DNA of 64,000 bases from Notamacropus eugenii (lineage: Eukaryota; Chordata; Mammalia; Diprotodontia; Macropodidae), in the NCBI RefSeq assembly GCF_028372415.1, contig NC_092873.1, positions 352,966,660 through 353,030,659 of the forward strand, in the 5' to 3' direction. This document shows, in pieces, positions 23,340 to 34,767 of the stretch. The notes under the pieces are model-generated. The model was given only the letters and a program-made list of their open reading frames with translations, made no database searches and was not told the origin of the DNA. The position numbers were made by a program, and so were the translations under genes. Numbering within the stretch: position 1 is the stretch's first letter; every line of letters starts with the position of its first letter.

Positions 23340-23830
23340 GCTCATCAGAATAATTGTTAGAAGACGGGACCCGGCTAGGAAGATAAGAGTAACACCAGCA
23401 ATTAATATTCAGCGTTTCACATTACAGTCAAGGGGAGGTATTTTTCTTTGTGATGTGGCTCATAAGCCAGGAGTGTTGGAGAGCTGGCCTCAGAACAGTG
23501 TCTTCTTTTTGTACAAGTGGATTGAGAGAGAGAGACCCACTGCTCCATCTGTAAACGAACAAACATCTTGGTTTTATAGCTATTTGCTTTGTAAAACTGA
23601 GAAATGAAACAAAAATTACTGGATGCCTAAGTAACACTTTAATTCCAAATTCATTTACGCTGTAGCTCTGTGGTTGTCACAAACCATAATGCAGTATTTA
23701 ATTAAAATAACAGAAGTGTATCTCGATATGTCCTGGGGTAGCTATCACCAAATTGTAGTCTATGCCATCCGTATTTTATTTATGAAATGGCAGATTCTAA
23801 GGTGCAACTGAACTGATACGAAAGAGTAAA
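23340..23830. promoter_or_regulatory. Candidate conserved noncoding block
   Basis: Unique sequence with AGCAATTAATATTCAGCG, TGTGGTTGTCACAAACCATA (RUNX-like core plus a near mirror) and GTATTTAATTAAAATAACAG. The RUNX reading is tempting for a T-cell gene but unproven. Confidence 0.35.
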
Positions 23831-24143
23831 CATTTTAAACCTGTATTTTTTCTATTTTTTTTTTTAAACAAATGCCTCATTTTCAGCTACAGTCTTTTAC
23901 AGCTTCTTCCTTTGAGGAAAGGCTGTTCAGTGGGATCATTCTAGCTTCTATGAAAATCCCTCTTCATTGTGGGGCTCAAATTCTTGCTTTCTCAACTATT
24001 GACCTCCGAAGTTTTCTGGCTGTGAAATCTCCCCGTGTCTGTTGTCATGGAAAGGCTTGTGAGAACTGACACAGAGTCCAGTCTAAGAATGGCATCTCTT
24101 GGTGGAACTTGGACATGGATTCCAAAAGAGCAAACCTTTTCAC

Positions 24144-24156
24144 TGTGTGTGTGTGT

Positions 24157-24188
<32 letters not shown>
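24144..24188. repeat. (GT)n microsatellite
   Basis: GT dinucleotides with one AT, in the repeat-poor part of the SKAP1 intron. Confidence 0.95.
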
Positions 24189-24376
24189 ACACACTTGTTC
24201 CCACACTGCCTCCCTTGTACCTGCTTTTTTCTACCTATAAATACCCTTTATAGTTTACACGCTTGCCTGCCCAACTTTGTGGATGTTCAGGAACAGACAT
24301 ACTGTTCCTTTTCATAAACGCGTAGCATCTATCTTACACGCACCCACTATCTATCTCCCCGTTCATGTCGGCTGTC

Positions 24377-24454
24377 CCATCCACCTCCTTGTCTGCAGAA
24401 TTATGTTCAGCAAGGTCCCGATTCATAGGAAATAAATAATGAAAATGGAACAGA
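24377..24454 (+). promoter_or_regulatory. Duplicated noncoding module, copy 1
   Basis: CAGAATTATGTTCAGCAAG (24396-24414) and AAATAAATAATG (24430-24441) are shared in order and spacing with copy 2 at 27232-27304. The sequence does not match any repeat family I know. Confidence 0.6.
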
Positions 24455-25299
24455 CTAGGAAAGATAATCGAAACATTCAAATTGTTATTTTTCACTGTAC
24501 TTTCGACCAACAGTGTCTGTAAACAAGTAGTTGCTCCAGAAAAGGTGCAAAGGCCGAGTCCCTAAAATTAAGCATCTTCCTACTTTACTGAAATCCAATG
24601 GAACATTGGGAAGGGCTGAGGGAGTGAGTGGGTTTCTTTACGGCTTCTTTGCTGGTTCCCTCTCTCCTATCTCAAGATGCACCAGAGATCTTCTCATTTT
24701 TAAGTGCCAAATGTTATTACTTATGTTATTATTTTTCATCCTTCTTTCTCCTTTGCCTCCTGTATAATTACAAGGGTCTTGCCATTTTTATACAGTCGTA
24801 AAAGACAATCTGGAGAATTATGAAACAGAAAGAGAAAATAATTGCAGTGACCTTTTTAAAGGAAGCAGCCCTTGGGGTTACTGTAGAGAGATATTTTGAT
24901 AATAGTAGATCATCTAATCACTGTTCCATTTTACAGAGAACATCTCTGGACTAGGCAAAAGCCTCATACACTCTTGCCGTCTTTTTGTTTGGTTCCCTTT
25001 GGCACAGAACATAGGAAGTTAACTTCAGTAGCTACAAATGTCCATCCAACAAATGTGCCAGACTTTCAACTGAATAAAAATAATGATAATAATCATTGGA
25101 TTCCAAACAAATTTAGGAAATCGAGTGTGTTAGAGAGCAAATAATAAAAATATCCTTTCAGTAAAAGAAGAGGATAAGGTGATCAGAATGGCCTTCCCCC
25201 CCACACTACCCACCTCCTCCCTTCCCTTTCCAACAACTTTACCATTAAAGTTGCACCTACAGCTAGAAGTTTGTCCGTGAAAAATGGTCATTTTGTTTC

Positions 25300-25760
25300 T
25301 CTGCTCAAAGAATGTTATTAAAATGCTAATTTAAAAGAAAAAGGAGTTAAATATCTAGCGATGGTGCATTCTAATTGCAGCCATAATGAGCTCTCTAAAT
25401 GTGAGTGCCCCTGACACACACAGAGCATAAACAGCCAGTAAACACATCATTAGTACCCACGTTCATTTATTCTGGCGACCTCGCCATGACCCCACTGAGG
25501 GTAGGGTGAAAAGCAGGTGGATCTGGCTGTGACACCCCCTAGAGGGATTCAGGAAATGAAGCTATAAGGCGTTGCCATGGAAACGCCGATGTGTGCAGAT
25601 GATGTAACACACCGACCGGCTGGAGGGCTTCGCAACTGGGACGTTTGCCTTTCCCTCGCCAGAACAATCTTAAGGATTAAATTATTCATTTCTTTAGTTC
25701 GCAGAGCAAAAGGAATCCTAATTTCCTGGGCCCTGCCTCCATCCTCTTCCATTTGTCTCT
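25300..25760. promoter_or_regulatory. Candidate conserved noncoding block
   Basis: Unique sequence with GCAGCCATAATGAGCTC, GAGCATAAACAGCCAG and a CpG-containing part near 25600. It is followed by a G13 run. Confidence 0.35.
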
Positions 25761-26429
25761 GTTCAGAAATGGGGGGGGGGGGGTGACTTCACAGGTTTCA
25801 TCTCCCTCTCCCCTCAATGCCCACCTCGGGTTTTCATACTCCTCCCTCCTCCATCACCATTCCTGGGAAGATTTTTGTGGCAAAGAAGGAAAATCAGAGA
25901 GTGAGATCACTTTAAAAAAAAGTGCTTCCGAAAGGGGGAAAAGAAAACAGTTTGAGTTAGAGTATTGGGCCCTGTCCTTTCCTAAATCAAGGCACAGTGA
26001 CCTGGCAGGGAAGCAAGGGCGCCTGCCCAGGGCAAGGTGATTGACTTGTAGGTGGGTATCCAAGCCTGTTGGCCCAGGCTGCCAAAGACTGCAGAGCCGA
26101 CAGGCACAAACCCCAGATGCAAGCACCACATGCCCAAGGTACGCGGGAGAGGGAAATGAGAAAATGAGCTTCCCTCCTGCCCCCCATCTCCAATTGAGAG
26201 AATCAAGATTAATAAAAATAATTCTTCAGAGAACCATCCCACTCCATCCTGTCCTATTTTGCACCAAACAACCTCAATAACCTTACGGCAACAGTAGAAT
26301 AACTTTTTTTTTCCACGTTCTTTAAAAAAAAAAAAAGGGAGGGGGGGAAGAATGTTACCGGAAAAGACAATCTTCTAAAATTATTTTAAAATAAAAAATA
26401 TCCCAGCCTCCGCCCCCCCACCCCCTTCG

Positions 26430-26760
26430 TTGCACTTTAGATGAACCTGTGATATTGTAGCAATGGCCCTTGAAGTGCAGTCGGGAGGTGATTTAGGAGA
26501 ATATTAAAGGCAAAGTGGAGATTCGAGGCGCCTCTCTCAGGGAGATCTGGAGAAATACGCAGCACAGATGGGCCGAGCAGATTAAACATTTCCGTCACAT
26601 TGTTTCCAAATTGTGTTGTGGTGCCTGAGGCTGGTACTGCGGTCAGAACAAACCAGAGCCGCGCAAAGCTGGGAGCTGCTTCGTTTATGGAATACATATT
26701 AATACGACAGTCTCACATGGTATGGCAATCCTGTCGGCTCCGACTGAATGGGTACATTCT
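26430..26760. promoter_or_regulatory. Candidate conserved noncoding block
   Basis: Unique sequence, richer in CpG than its surroundings, with GAGATTCGAGGCGCCTC, GCCGAGCAGATTAAACATTT and GGAATACATATTAATACGAC. No exon-like open frame with splice sites was found. Confidence 0.4.
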
Positions 26761-27231
26761 CTATTGTTCCTGAATGCCATCCTTTCTGCCGGGCCCTCCT
26801 GGTTAGCCATGTGTTCACCTCTCTTCCCAGTTCTTCTATCCCACTTCTGACTGCAGTGTCTTCCTCTCCCTTCCCTGATGTATCTCTATACGCCCAGTCT
26901 GGACTTTCAACTTCATTGCCCTATGTTCTCTCTTTTGGATGAGCACACGTGGAAACACACCATGTTCCATGCAGCCTACTCTATAAACATCCCGTTTGAG
27001 CTTTTAGACACAATACTCATCCCCAACTCTTGTTCAATACCCGAGAAACTCTAGACTGAGGAGGCTGACCTCTTCCTCTCCCTTTAAGCACTCAAAATAT
27101 TCTTCTTTCCTTCTAAGTACATATTCAGACCCAGGCATCACTTGTCCTACCCAGTCTTAGTACGAATGCTATTAGATACCTACCTACTTCTCTCTGCCCC
27201 CGACTGAACTTGGCCAACAGGCACATCAGAA

Positions 27232-27304
27232 CCATCCACCACCAGTTCACAGAATTATGTTTAGCAAGTTCCCGGTAACAACAAATAAATAATGGTTCAA
27301 CAGA
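27232..27304 (+). promoter_or_regulatory. Duplicated noncoding module, copy 2
   Basis: CAGAATTATGTTTAGCAAG (27250-27268) matches copy 1 at 18 of 19 positions, followed by TCCCG and AAATAAATAATG (27283-27294, 12 of 12). CCATCCACC precedes both copies. Confidence 0.6.
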
Positions 27305-27309
27305 GCGAT

Positions 27310-28639
27310 GTTAATAATTCATTTTTATTATGATTTATTAGACCAAAACTCTGAATAATGAAAGAGAAGAAAATGATTGCCAAGAACCCAGGACAAGGAG
27401 TGAGACTGATTGGCAACCCCTCCAAGCGGCCAGAGGTTTATAGCAGAATGCAAAGCTCTGAACCTTTCATAGGTTCCAGCTTCCTCTAATTCACTGACCA
27501 CCCAGCTGACCATTTCCCCTCTGCATCTGAAAACACTCAACATAAAACCACTTGTGCCGGGAAATTGGCACCTGTTTGCCTGTAGTGAGTCATTCTGCCT
27601 TCCAACCTTGTTTTTCTCAGAAGTTGGAGGGGGTGGTATTTATCATGGAGCTCTGACTTCATTTAATTTTTGACATTCTAAGAAGGCAATAAATTTTCTA
27701 AATAGCTCTGGCACCAAGCAGGATTTTAAAAGTTATAAAATTCTTGGCCAACCCAGAATAATAATCTGACCCCAGAATAACACAAAATCTGCACTGTTTA
27801 TAAATTAGAATTCTCTGTTAGAAAAAAAAAACTAATGATAATATATGATACACCACCACTAATAAGAGAAATAAGCAATCATAAACCAATAATTCTGAAA
27901 CTGATTAGCCTTTCCTGTACATATAGCAATGAATCATTGATTTTCTGTGTTAAGAACTGATCAATTGTTCTCTGTGGTAGAATCATATTGTTTACAAAAC
28001 CTGATGGAATGAGCTCAGGATGTTGAAAAGTACAAAGATATAAGAAATTTTCAGGGACTGCTGTCCCATTGAAGCCTAGGGGATCCCCATTAGAGAGGAA
28101 AGAGAATCTCCAAAAAGGAAGTTTTTGTCATTAATGCCCTCAAGAGCAATGACAATGTCAAATAACCCATTCCAGAAACCATCTTGTGGGTTTGGAATGA
28201 AGCCCTCAAAAGGCACAACTTTCCAGTCACTGTCTAGAAGGAATAAACCAGCTTAGTTGTCTCTTGTGCCAAGGAAGAAATGGTCCCTTCAGCAGGGAAG
28301 ATGAAACTCATTGTGGAAGCCATGAATCACACTGGGAAAGCCAAGCCTGGAAACACAGAATCCAAACTCTTCTTTTATCCCAAGAAAGCAAGGCTAGGCT
28401 GGATTGATGAGGTAGGCCCAGGCCTCCAAGACCACAGAGGCTTCATTTTCCTCTTACCCTAAAGGAGGATAGAGAAATGCCTTTTGTTGGAACCACCCAG
28501 GACTCACTGAGCCTGGAAATTGAATTCTCATCCCAGGACAGAGTGGTCATTCCAGGTCATGTCTGTGCTACTCCAGGGGAGCAGTGTAAGAGATTATACA
28601 AATAGGAACCAGCAGGGAGGAGAGAAATTAAAATGTAGC
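27310..28639. other. Repeat-poor intronic stretch
   Basis: AT-rich unique sequence. The open frame at 28280-28462 (+) has no splice context or similarity that I recognise. Confidence 0.5.
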
Positions 28640-29030
28640 AATCACGTAGTGGGGGTATTTAATCTCTTTTAAGGCTTATGATGGGCGCCTGCTGTTTTTC
28701 CCCTGATATCCCCTGACACCTACTGACAGGGTATTTGCAGCACCACACAGGGACTCAGGGCCCTGTGACAGGAGGAACACTAAGGAGGTCCGTGATAGTC
28801 TTGAAGCTATAAAGAGCGACAGGGAAACCACTTGAGGCAGATTCAAGCTGTGTGATCCGCCCGTTGTTGGTGGCCATACTGCTTTTTTGTTTATAGAATT
28901 TGCTGTTCTTTTTTATGGCAGGTTTGGTGGGGCTTTTTTTCCTTGTTGATGGAGATTAGCTGCATAAATCCTTTTATGGGAATGCACGATCCCCCATAAA
29001 CGCTGTTGATGGTTGCTGATGAGGAAGGAG
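28640..29030. promoter_or_regulatory. Candidate conserved noncoding block with three TTTATGG sites
   Basis: TTTATGG at 28912-28918 and 28973-28979 and its reverse CCATAAA at 28994-29000 lie within 90 bp. This motif is bound by posterior HOX and CDX proteins. The surrounding sequence is unique. Confidence 0.45.
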
Positions 29031-29719
29031 GAGGACTGCGTCTATTTCAGGTTGCTCTTCCATACAGAAGCTACTCTGTCCTCCAGCCAGAGATAACCGG
29101 AACCAAATAGCCATTCTTTTTCCAGTTCTTTCATTATTTGGGTAGAAGGAGGGGCATGGGGTGAATGAAGAGCTGGGAAGAGGTTAATTGAGCCTAAAGC
29201 TTTTTACGGTGAGAGGATTCATTAAAGTAAAAGCTTCTAAAAATGTAGCATGGCCGGAAACAGGGACAGCTATGGAAATAATGTTTGGACTCTTGTAGTC
29301 TTACCTGGGAACCTTTGTGGTTGACATCTAGGAGTTATAAAAGTGCCAGACGTTGGGATAACATAACTACCTGTGCGCATGAAGAGTTACCTCTACGTGT
29401 GTGTTAAAACACAGGAGCCCTAGTGTCTTTTAACAATCACTTGAGGCATGGTGCTCACTCCCTTGGTGCGGGTGAAGGGTCCACTTCCCCAGTGAGGGTT
29501 AAGTGGATCCACAATGTTAGTTTATAGTCAGTCTATCCCAGTATCCAAACGGGGAAAATTCAGCCTATGGTGGGAGCGTTGATTCTATGAATCCTGTCCT
29601 CCCTTGCTACTCAAAAACTAAAATACAAGAATCAGCAACTTCATCCAAACTCAAGTAAATTAACACCTCCAGACAAGAGCAGAGTTCACTCTGCGCTGGG
29701 GTCTGCCTGGCTGAGCCAG

Positions 29720-29970
29720 TGTTCTCTTCGTTTTAATAGTTTAATAAAAATTAGCATAATTAACGAACATCTGTATGATCCAGAGTGGTGCAATTTGGCA
29801 CTTGGAAACGAGGGCTTAAACATGATTGCTGTGAGTTTAATGTTGTTTTAATTCTTTCTGGCACTGTGCAGTGAAATAAACGTTTGGTGGTGATCGTGCT
29901 CGGCCGGATCTAATTTGCATTTTTCTCCCTTTGATTATGAGCAATTGTGGACTCCCCAGCAATTCATCAA
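29720..29970. promoter_or_regulatory. Candidate conserved noncoding block with octamer site
   Basis: AAAATTAGCATAATTAACG, CTTGGAAACGAGGGC and a perfect octamer ATTTGCAT (29913-29920, POU factors) occur in unique sequence. Confidence 0.45.
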
Positions 29971-29999
29971 AGCAGAAATTATTTTAAAATACCTCGTGG

Positions 30000-31424
30000 T
30001 GTTCTGCCTGGGCTATAGCAGTGCATGCGGGGGTGGGGGTGGGGGAGAGTGAAGGAAAAGCTTAGTTTTCTCCATTCATGCTTTAAACATCTCAGGCCCA
30101 TAGCCCTTGTGGTACTCTGCCAAAGGACAAGAGGTGAAAGAGCCAAGCGATTCTGGGCCCACTAGGTCCCTAGATTAAGTTCCCAGGCTCTGATGGCAGG
30201 ACGTAGTCTCTGAGGCTCAGTACTATCCTTCTTGCATTGCTGTATATTTCTTTTTCTTTTCAAGGACTGAGGGCTTTTTCCACTTGTTTCAGTTATTGTC
30301 ACTGTGGTAATGCTGTTGCATCTGAAAACAGTAGGGTCCAGTGTTCACCTCAAGCAAAACAACACAAACTTGGAGCAGGGCACCTCTGCAGTGCCCTTTG
30401 GAGCCTCATCTGCTTACTCCCTCTTTTCACTAACAGAGAATAGTTTCCCCAAGATTTAATCTCCACTGACGGAGCATCATCTAAGGGAGAGGCCATGAAG
30501 CATAAGCCTAGGGCCCTGCCTGAACTCCCAAAGCAGGCATGCCACATCTTTGATGGTATCTGGCAAGTAAATCCCAAATCTGTAACACATAGTTAAGCCA
30601 TTTTGATCAGGAAGATCTCAAACCACATCATATCTTTAAGCCTCCAGCCCCCTGCTTATGAGGTAGTGAAAGGGCTAAGATTACAGTTTTTACTTCCTTT
30701 TGTACTGAGATGAAGAACTCTGTAGACTTGAATGCTACAGTTAGGTAATAGGTAGATAGCACAGAACAGAACTACGGAGATAACTGAGTAGAGAAGGCCT
30801 TAACTCTGGTACAACTTAGTCATTATAGAGTGGGGTGGAGGAAGGAAATGTGAAGACAATACAAACACCAGAAGAGGAATCTTTTTGCACCTCCAAACAA
30901 GGTAAACTTAGACTTAGTGGAGGGAAGGAAAGAGGGAGAGGATGGACAGAAAGCATTAGTTTAGGCATATTTTTTTCTTTTAAGAGCATCTGATCAGAAA
31001 GAAAATATTTCCCAGCACTTTCAGGCCCAACCCCTTTGGCCGAATGTGTGCTTTTCTCTGGTGCCGGAGGAGTCATTTGAGAAGACTGGCTGTCTCCAGG
31101 GATGGCTCCAACTGCTCTCTTCCTGCCACCTACCTTGGAGCTGTAAGCCTACTCAATCACCAGGGGAAACTACCAGAGATATAACTAAGTCTGCTCTTTA
31201 GAAAAATGTCAAACCTTCATCTAAGAATGTAGTCTCTGCATTACCTTGGTGATGGGTCATAATTCAGAGCTTCTTCAATAACCCCAGCAGGTGTAGAGAG
31301 GTAGCTTTCGGTTGCATAAATGTAATCCCAGAGATCAGGAAAGTAGGCAGTAAAAAGGAGACAATGCTGAAACCGCCTAGGTTGTTTGACTTGGAATAGA
31401 CCTAGAAGATGCAGCAGGGGCTGT
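30000..31424. other. Intronic stretch before the last SKAP1 exon
   Basis: G-rich patch at 30029-30048. Otherwise unassigned sequence up to a SINE fragment. Confidence 0.5.
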
Positions 31425-31556
31425 GGGAAGAGCAGTGGATTTGAATCAGGCAGACTCGGATTCCTCACTTTTCAACATTTACTAGATGTGCAATAAAAGG
31501 CAAAATCACTTAACTCTTAACCTAAAATGAGGAGACTGGATTGGACAGTTTCCATA
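31425..31556 (+). mobile_element. MIR-related SINE fragment
   Basis: GGAAGAGCAGTGGATTTGAA, AGGCAGACTCGGATTCCTCA and GAGACTGGATTGGACAG. Confidence 0.5.
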
Positions 31557-31589
31557 CTCCAACCATCACCCTCATCTCTCTCCCACCAC

Positions 31590-31845
31590 AACTCTGGAGT
31601 ATGACCTTGGGATGATGCTAGATTCTAAAAGCAAGATTCTGCCTCATCTTGCCCAGAACCAGGCCTCCCCTGTCCCTTCTGGGACAACTCCATACCAGAC
31701 CATTGCTTGGGTGCTACCTCTCCCCTTTCCAGCTCCCCTTTATGTATGACCCCTGATTAGAAAATAAGTATACCTAGAGCTTAGGACAGTGCTTAGCACA
31801 TAGTAAACACTTAAATAAATGCTTTATCTATTTCTCTATCGCCTT
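31590..31845 (+). mobile_element. L2-type LINE 3' end
   Basis: CCATTGCTTGGGTGCTACC, then AGCTTAGGACAGTGCTTAGC and ACATAGTAAACACTTAAATA form an L2-like end. It stops about 80 bp before the last SKAP1 coding exon. Confidence 0.55.
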
Positions 31846-31924
31846 TCAGTTTTCCCATGAGAATGTTGTAAGAGACATCATGGCCAAATCTCAGCAGTGA
31901 CTGTCTTCCCTCCCTCTCTTTCAG

Positions 31925-32026
31925 GAATATAACATGTATGGCTGGTGGGTGGGAGAGCTGAACAACCTCATCGGGATTGTACCAAAGGAATATCTCACAT
32001 CTGCCTTTGAAATGGAAGAAAGATGA
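31925..32026 (+). CDS. SKAP1: SKAP1 last coding exon, second half of SH3 domain and stop
   Basis: The exon opens after TTTCAG and reads [14 protein letters not shown], then IGIVPKEYL, and ends in EMEER with a TGA stop at 32024-32026. GWW is the conserved tryptophan pair of the SH3 ligand groove, and PKEY supplies the Pro and Tyr of the PxxY motif. Joined in phase to the exon at 6783-6883, it completes the SH3 domain. The C-terminal tail resembles the EVEER end of human SKAP1 and distinguishes it from SKAP2. The exon has 33 codons plus stop. A good splice donor lies 10 bp after the stop (CAG|GTATGG at 32036/32037), so the 3' UTR may be interrupted by an intron. No convincing poly(A) signal was found close by. 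Confidence 0.95.
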   Translation, partial: EYNMYGWWVGELNNLIGIVPKEYLTSAFEMEER

Positions 32027-32254
32027 AGCCTGCCAGGTATGGGCCCTTATCCAGAGCACTCCTGCTTGTGAATACAGACATATGGGGTTTGTTTCCTTCT
32101 CTGCAGAAAGAGTAGAGTTCTCAGTAAAATCTCCTACCACATCATACAGAAAGATATTTCCTTCATCAGCAAATATTAGCCAGTTAATTCACTCTCCATA
32201 AGAGACAGGCTTGGGATTGTTTTGTTTGTTTGTTTCTGGTTTGGGTTCATTCTA

Positions 32255-32870
32255 AATTCAGTTCAACAAACATTTATTGAGAGTCTGCTGTGTGCAAAAC
32301 CTAGTGGATAAAATGCTGGTCTGAGAGAGCAGGAACTCCTGGTTCACATCCTACCACTGACAGTTTCCACTGAACCTTTCAGCACTGTAAGTATCTCTCA
32401 AAGAGAGGTAGGAAATGTAGATGGGCACTGATAGGGGAAGTTCCTCACTGGGAGCTCTCTAAACCAATGAAATCTTAGATCCCGTAAAGGTTTTATACAA
32501 GTCACAATGGGGAAACAAAGGAAAAACAAGAGTTCCAGACTTCCAGGAGTGCACTTCCGACTAGAGGGATACAAATGAACACAAGCAATAGATAGAAAAT
32601 TATTTAAAGTTATGTCAAAAAGGAGAGAGTGTGAACCACTGAGGAGATGAGGCATGATCTCGTCTAGAGGTTGGCATCTTTGGAGCAAAGTAGGGATTCT
32701 GTGAGGCAGAAGGGAGTGCACTACAGGCATGGCAGACCACCCTACAAAGGCACAGGGGCAGGAGATCAGTATGTACATGTATGTGTCAGATAGACACATT
32801 AGCTAGCCTGCCAGCTTCATCAGAACAGAGTGGGCATGAAGGGGAGCAATATGAAATAAGACTGAAAAAC
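32255..32870 (-). mobile_element. L2 LINE 3' portion, split by a SINE fragment
   Basis: AGTTCAACAAACATTTATTG is the reversed L2 end. Inner segments continue from about 32497 after an intervening SINE piece (32303-32395), fading by 32870. Confidence 0.5.
32303..32395 (+). mobile_element. SINE head fragment
   Basis: TAGTGGATAAAATGCTGGTC and CTGGTTCACATCCTACCACT. It sits within L2 sequence. Confidence 0.45.
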
Positions 32871-33027
32871 TATACCACACTTTCTCCCAGGACCCCTTAT
32901 TACCATCTACATACCCTTTATCTGTGCCATGGAATAGGATGAAGTTTACCAGCCTTGATGGAGGCAAACCCAAAGGTTTGTTAAGGCTTAATGAGTATGA
33001 ACTACCCTAAATCACCAGATTTCAAAT

Positions 33028-33030
<3 letters not shown>

Positions 33031-33066
<36 letters not shown>
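33031..33066. repeat. (GT)n microsatellite
   Basis: Pure GT units, ending in GTATGTATGTGTGG. Confidence 0.95.
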
Positions 33067-33072
<6 letters not shown>

Positions 33073-33399
33073 GTGGTGTTGAGAAAGATCTGGACTGGTG
33101 GTATAGAGGAGTCATGATACCGGAAAGATGCTAGCCGCATCTGGCTTGAAAAAGGTTGGACTGTCTCTGGTTGGGGATGGGTTTTTGTGTTAGAGGTGAT
33201 GCTAGTGGGCCTTAGAATTTCTTAGATTAGAGCTGGCTACAGTATATCAAGGGAGAAAAAGACAAATTTGGGAATTAGGGAGGTACACAAAGATGGATCT
33301 TGTTTTCCTATGACCTTGGTCAACCATCAGGTAGCAACTTAAGCTAGTCCTTGGAGCCTTGACTCCAGATTCTACTGTACATATCCTAGATCATAGCTA

Positions 33400-33540
33400 C
33401 AATCAAAGGATGTGAGTTCAAATCCTGCCTCTCACACTTATTATTAAGGGTCAATTCCTCATGTATAAAAATGAGGGGAAGGGGGCTAGGACTTGATGAC
33501 GTCTGAGGTCCATTCCTTCTCTAGATCTATGATACTGCTG
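33400..33540 (+). mobile_element. MIR-related SINE
   Basis: GGATGTGAGTTCAAATCCTG and GATGACGTCTGAGGTCCATT, then CTAGATCTATGATACTGCT. Confidence 0.6.
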
Positions 33541-33844
33541 TCCCTCTCTAAAGAGGACTCAGGCTGTAAACTCCTGCTCTTGTTAAGGAAGTCTTTCACA
33601 TATGCACTGGAAGAATCTGTTCCCTTTGTTCACTTCTTCTAAAGGATTATAGACATTAGAGCTAGCGGGGAACTCCGAGAGCACTTCAGAGTGATTTTCC
33701 CAAGGTCACTCAGTGGTAGATTGAGATTTGAACTGCGTACTCTGACTCCCAATCATGCCACATTTCCTAAAATGTTTTGCACTTGAATTTGGGGGGGGGG
33801 GGCAGTGGTGAATGGGCCTGGACATGGCCTTACATCAGAGCTGA

Positions 33845-33985
33845 TTAAATTGTAACTTTAGGGTTGAAGAGTTGCCTGGGACACTGAAGGTAAAGTGATG
33901 CCCATGGAGTCACTTAAGTGCAATAAGAGGTCAGAGGCCACACTCAAACCCAAGGATTGGCTCTGCTACTTACCCACCACACTGC
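33845..33985 (-). mobile_element. SINE fragment
   Basis: Decayed reversed core around GATGCCCATGGAGTCACTTA and CACACTCAAACCCAAGG. Confidence 0.4.
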
Positions 33986-34344
33986 CTTCTTGACTTGAGT
34001 GTGAATCAGATTTAAGTGAGGCTGAGTTGAGCCATCGCCCTCAGGATGTCATTGGTCCCCTTTTGAGAATGAAGGACGAACAACAGTGCCAGCCATGCTA
34101 CCTCATATATTGCATTCAAAATGTCTACAGATGTTGAGATCATGAAGAGCATTAAAAACTTCTTTTCATCTTTCACTTCATAAAAGCAAATTCTTATTTT
34201 CCTTGCACCTCGAGGACCCACAGCATGTGTCCTCTCCAATCTGCCCTTTTGGGGCAGTAAATGGGATGTGAAACAGTCATAAAGCAAATCCCATCTTGAC
34301 CTCAAAATGTCCCCCCTGACACCAGATAACCCCATCTTTTCTGT

Positions 34345-34572
34345 TGTTTTTTAGCCCTGAGTCTTCATGAGCCTATTTGGGATTTTCTTAGCAAAGATAC
34401 TGGAGTGGTATGCCATTTCCTTCTCCACTTCATTTTATAGATGAGAAAACTAAGGCAAACAGAGTTAAGTGACTCGCCCAGGGTCACCTGGCTCCAAAGT
34501 GTCTGAGGTCAGATTTGAACTCAGGTCTTCCTGACTCCAGGCCCAGCACTTTATCCACTGAGCCACCTTTCC
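34345..34572 (-). mobile_element. tRNA-RTE-type SINE
   Basis: AGCAAAGATACTGGAGTGG, AACTAAGGCAAACAGAG and CTTTATCCACTGAGCCACC. Confidence 0.85.
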
Positions 34573-34582
34573 TAATTTAGTG

Positions 34583-34742
34583 TCGTAGAATTTTGGATTT
34601 AGAGGCAGAAGGAACCTTAGAAATCATCTACAACCCATTCATTTTGTAGTCCCAGAGAGACTACTAAGTTAATAAGAGGCATACTCAGGATCTGAACCTT
34701 GGTCCTCTGGCTCTGAGTCTAGTGCTCTTTCTACTTTACTTC
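34583..34742. repeat. Ancient mammalian interspersed repeat, family unassigned
   Basis: GTAGAATTTTGGATTTAGAG, AGGAACCTTAGAAATCATC and CTGAACCTTGGTCCTCTGGC repeat the module seen at 2883-3078. Confidence 0.5.
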
Positions 34743-34767
34743 TTTTCCCTTGAAATTATAACAAAGA

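Larger units (their letters stand above)
6884..31924 (+). other. SKAP1: SKAP1 last coding intron (25 kb)
   Basis: This intron runs from the GT donor at 6884 to the pyrimidine-rich AG acceptor at 31923-31924. Its first 7 kb is filled with transposable elements. From about 14.9 to 30 kb it is repeat-poor and contains AT-rich blocks with clustered homeodomain-like motifs. That contrast suggests a regulatory intron, but conservation could not be tested here. Confidence 0.8.
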
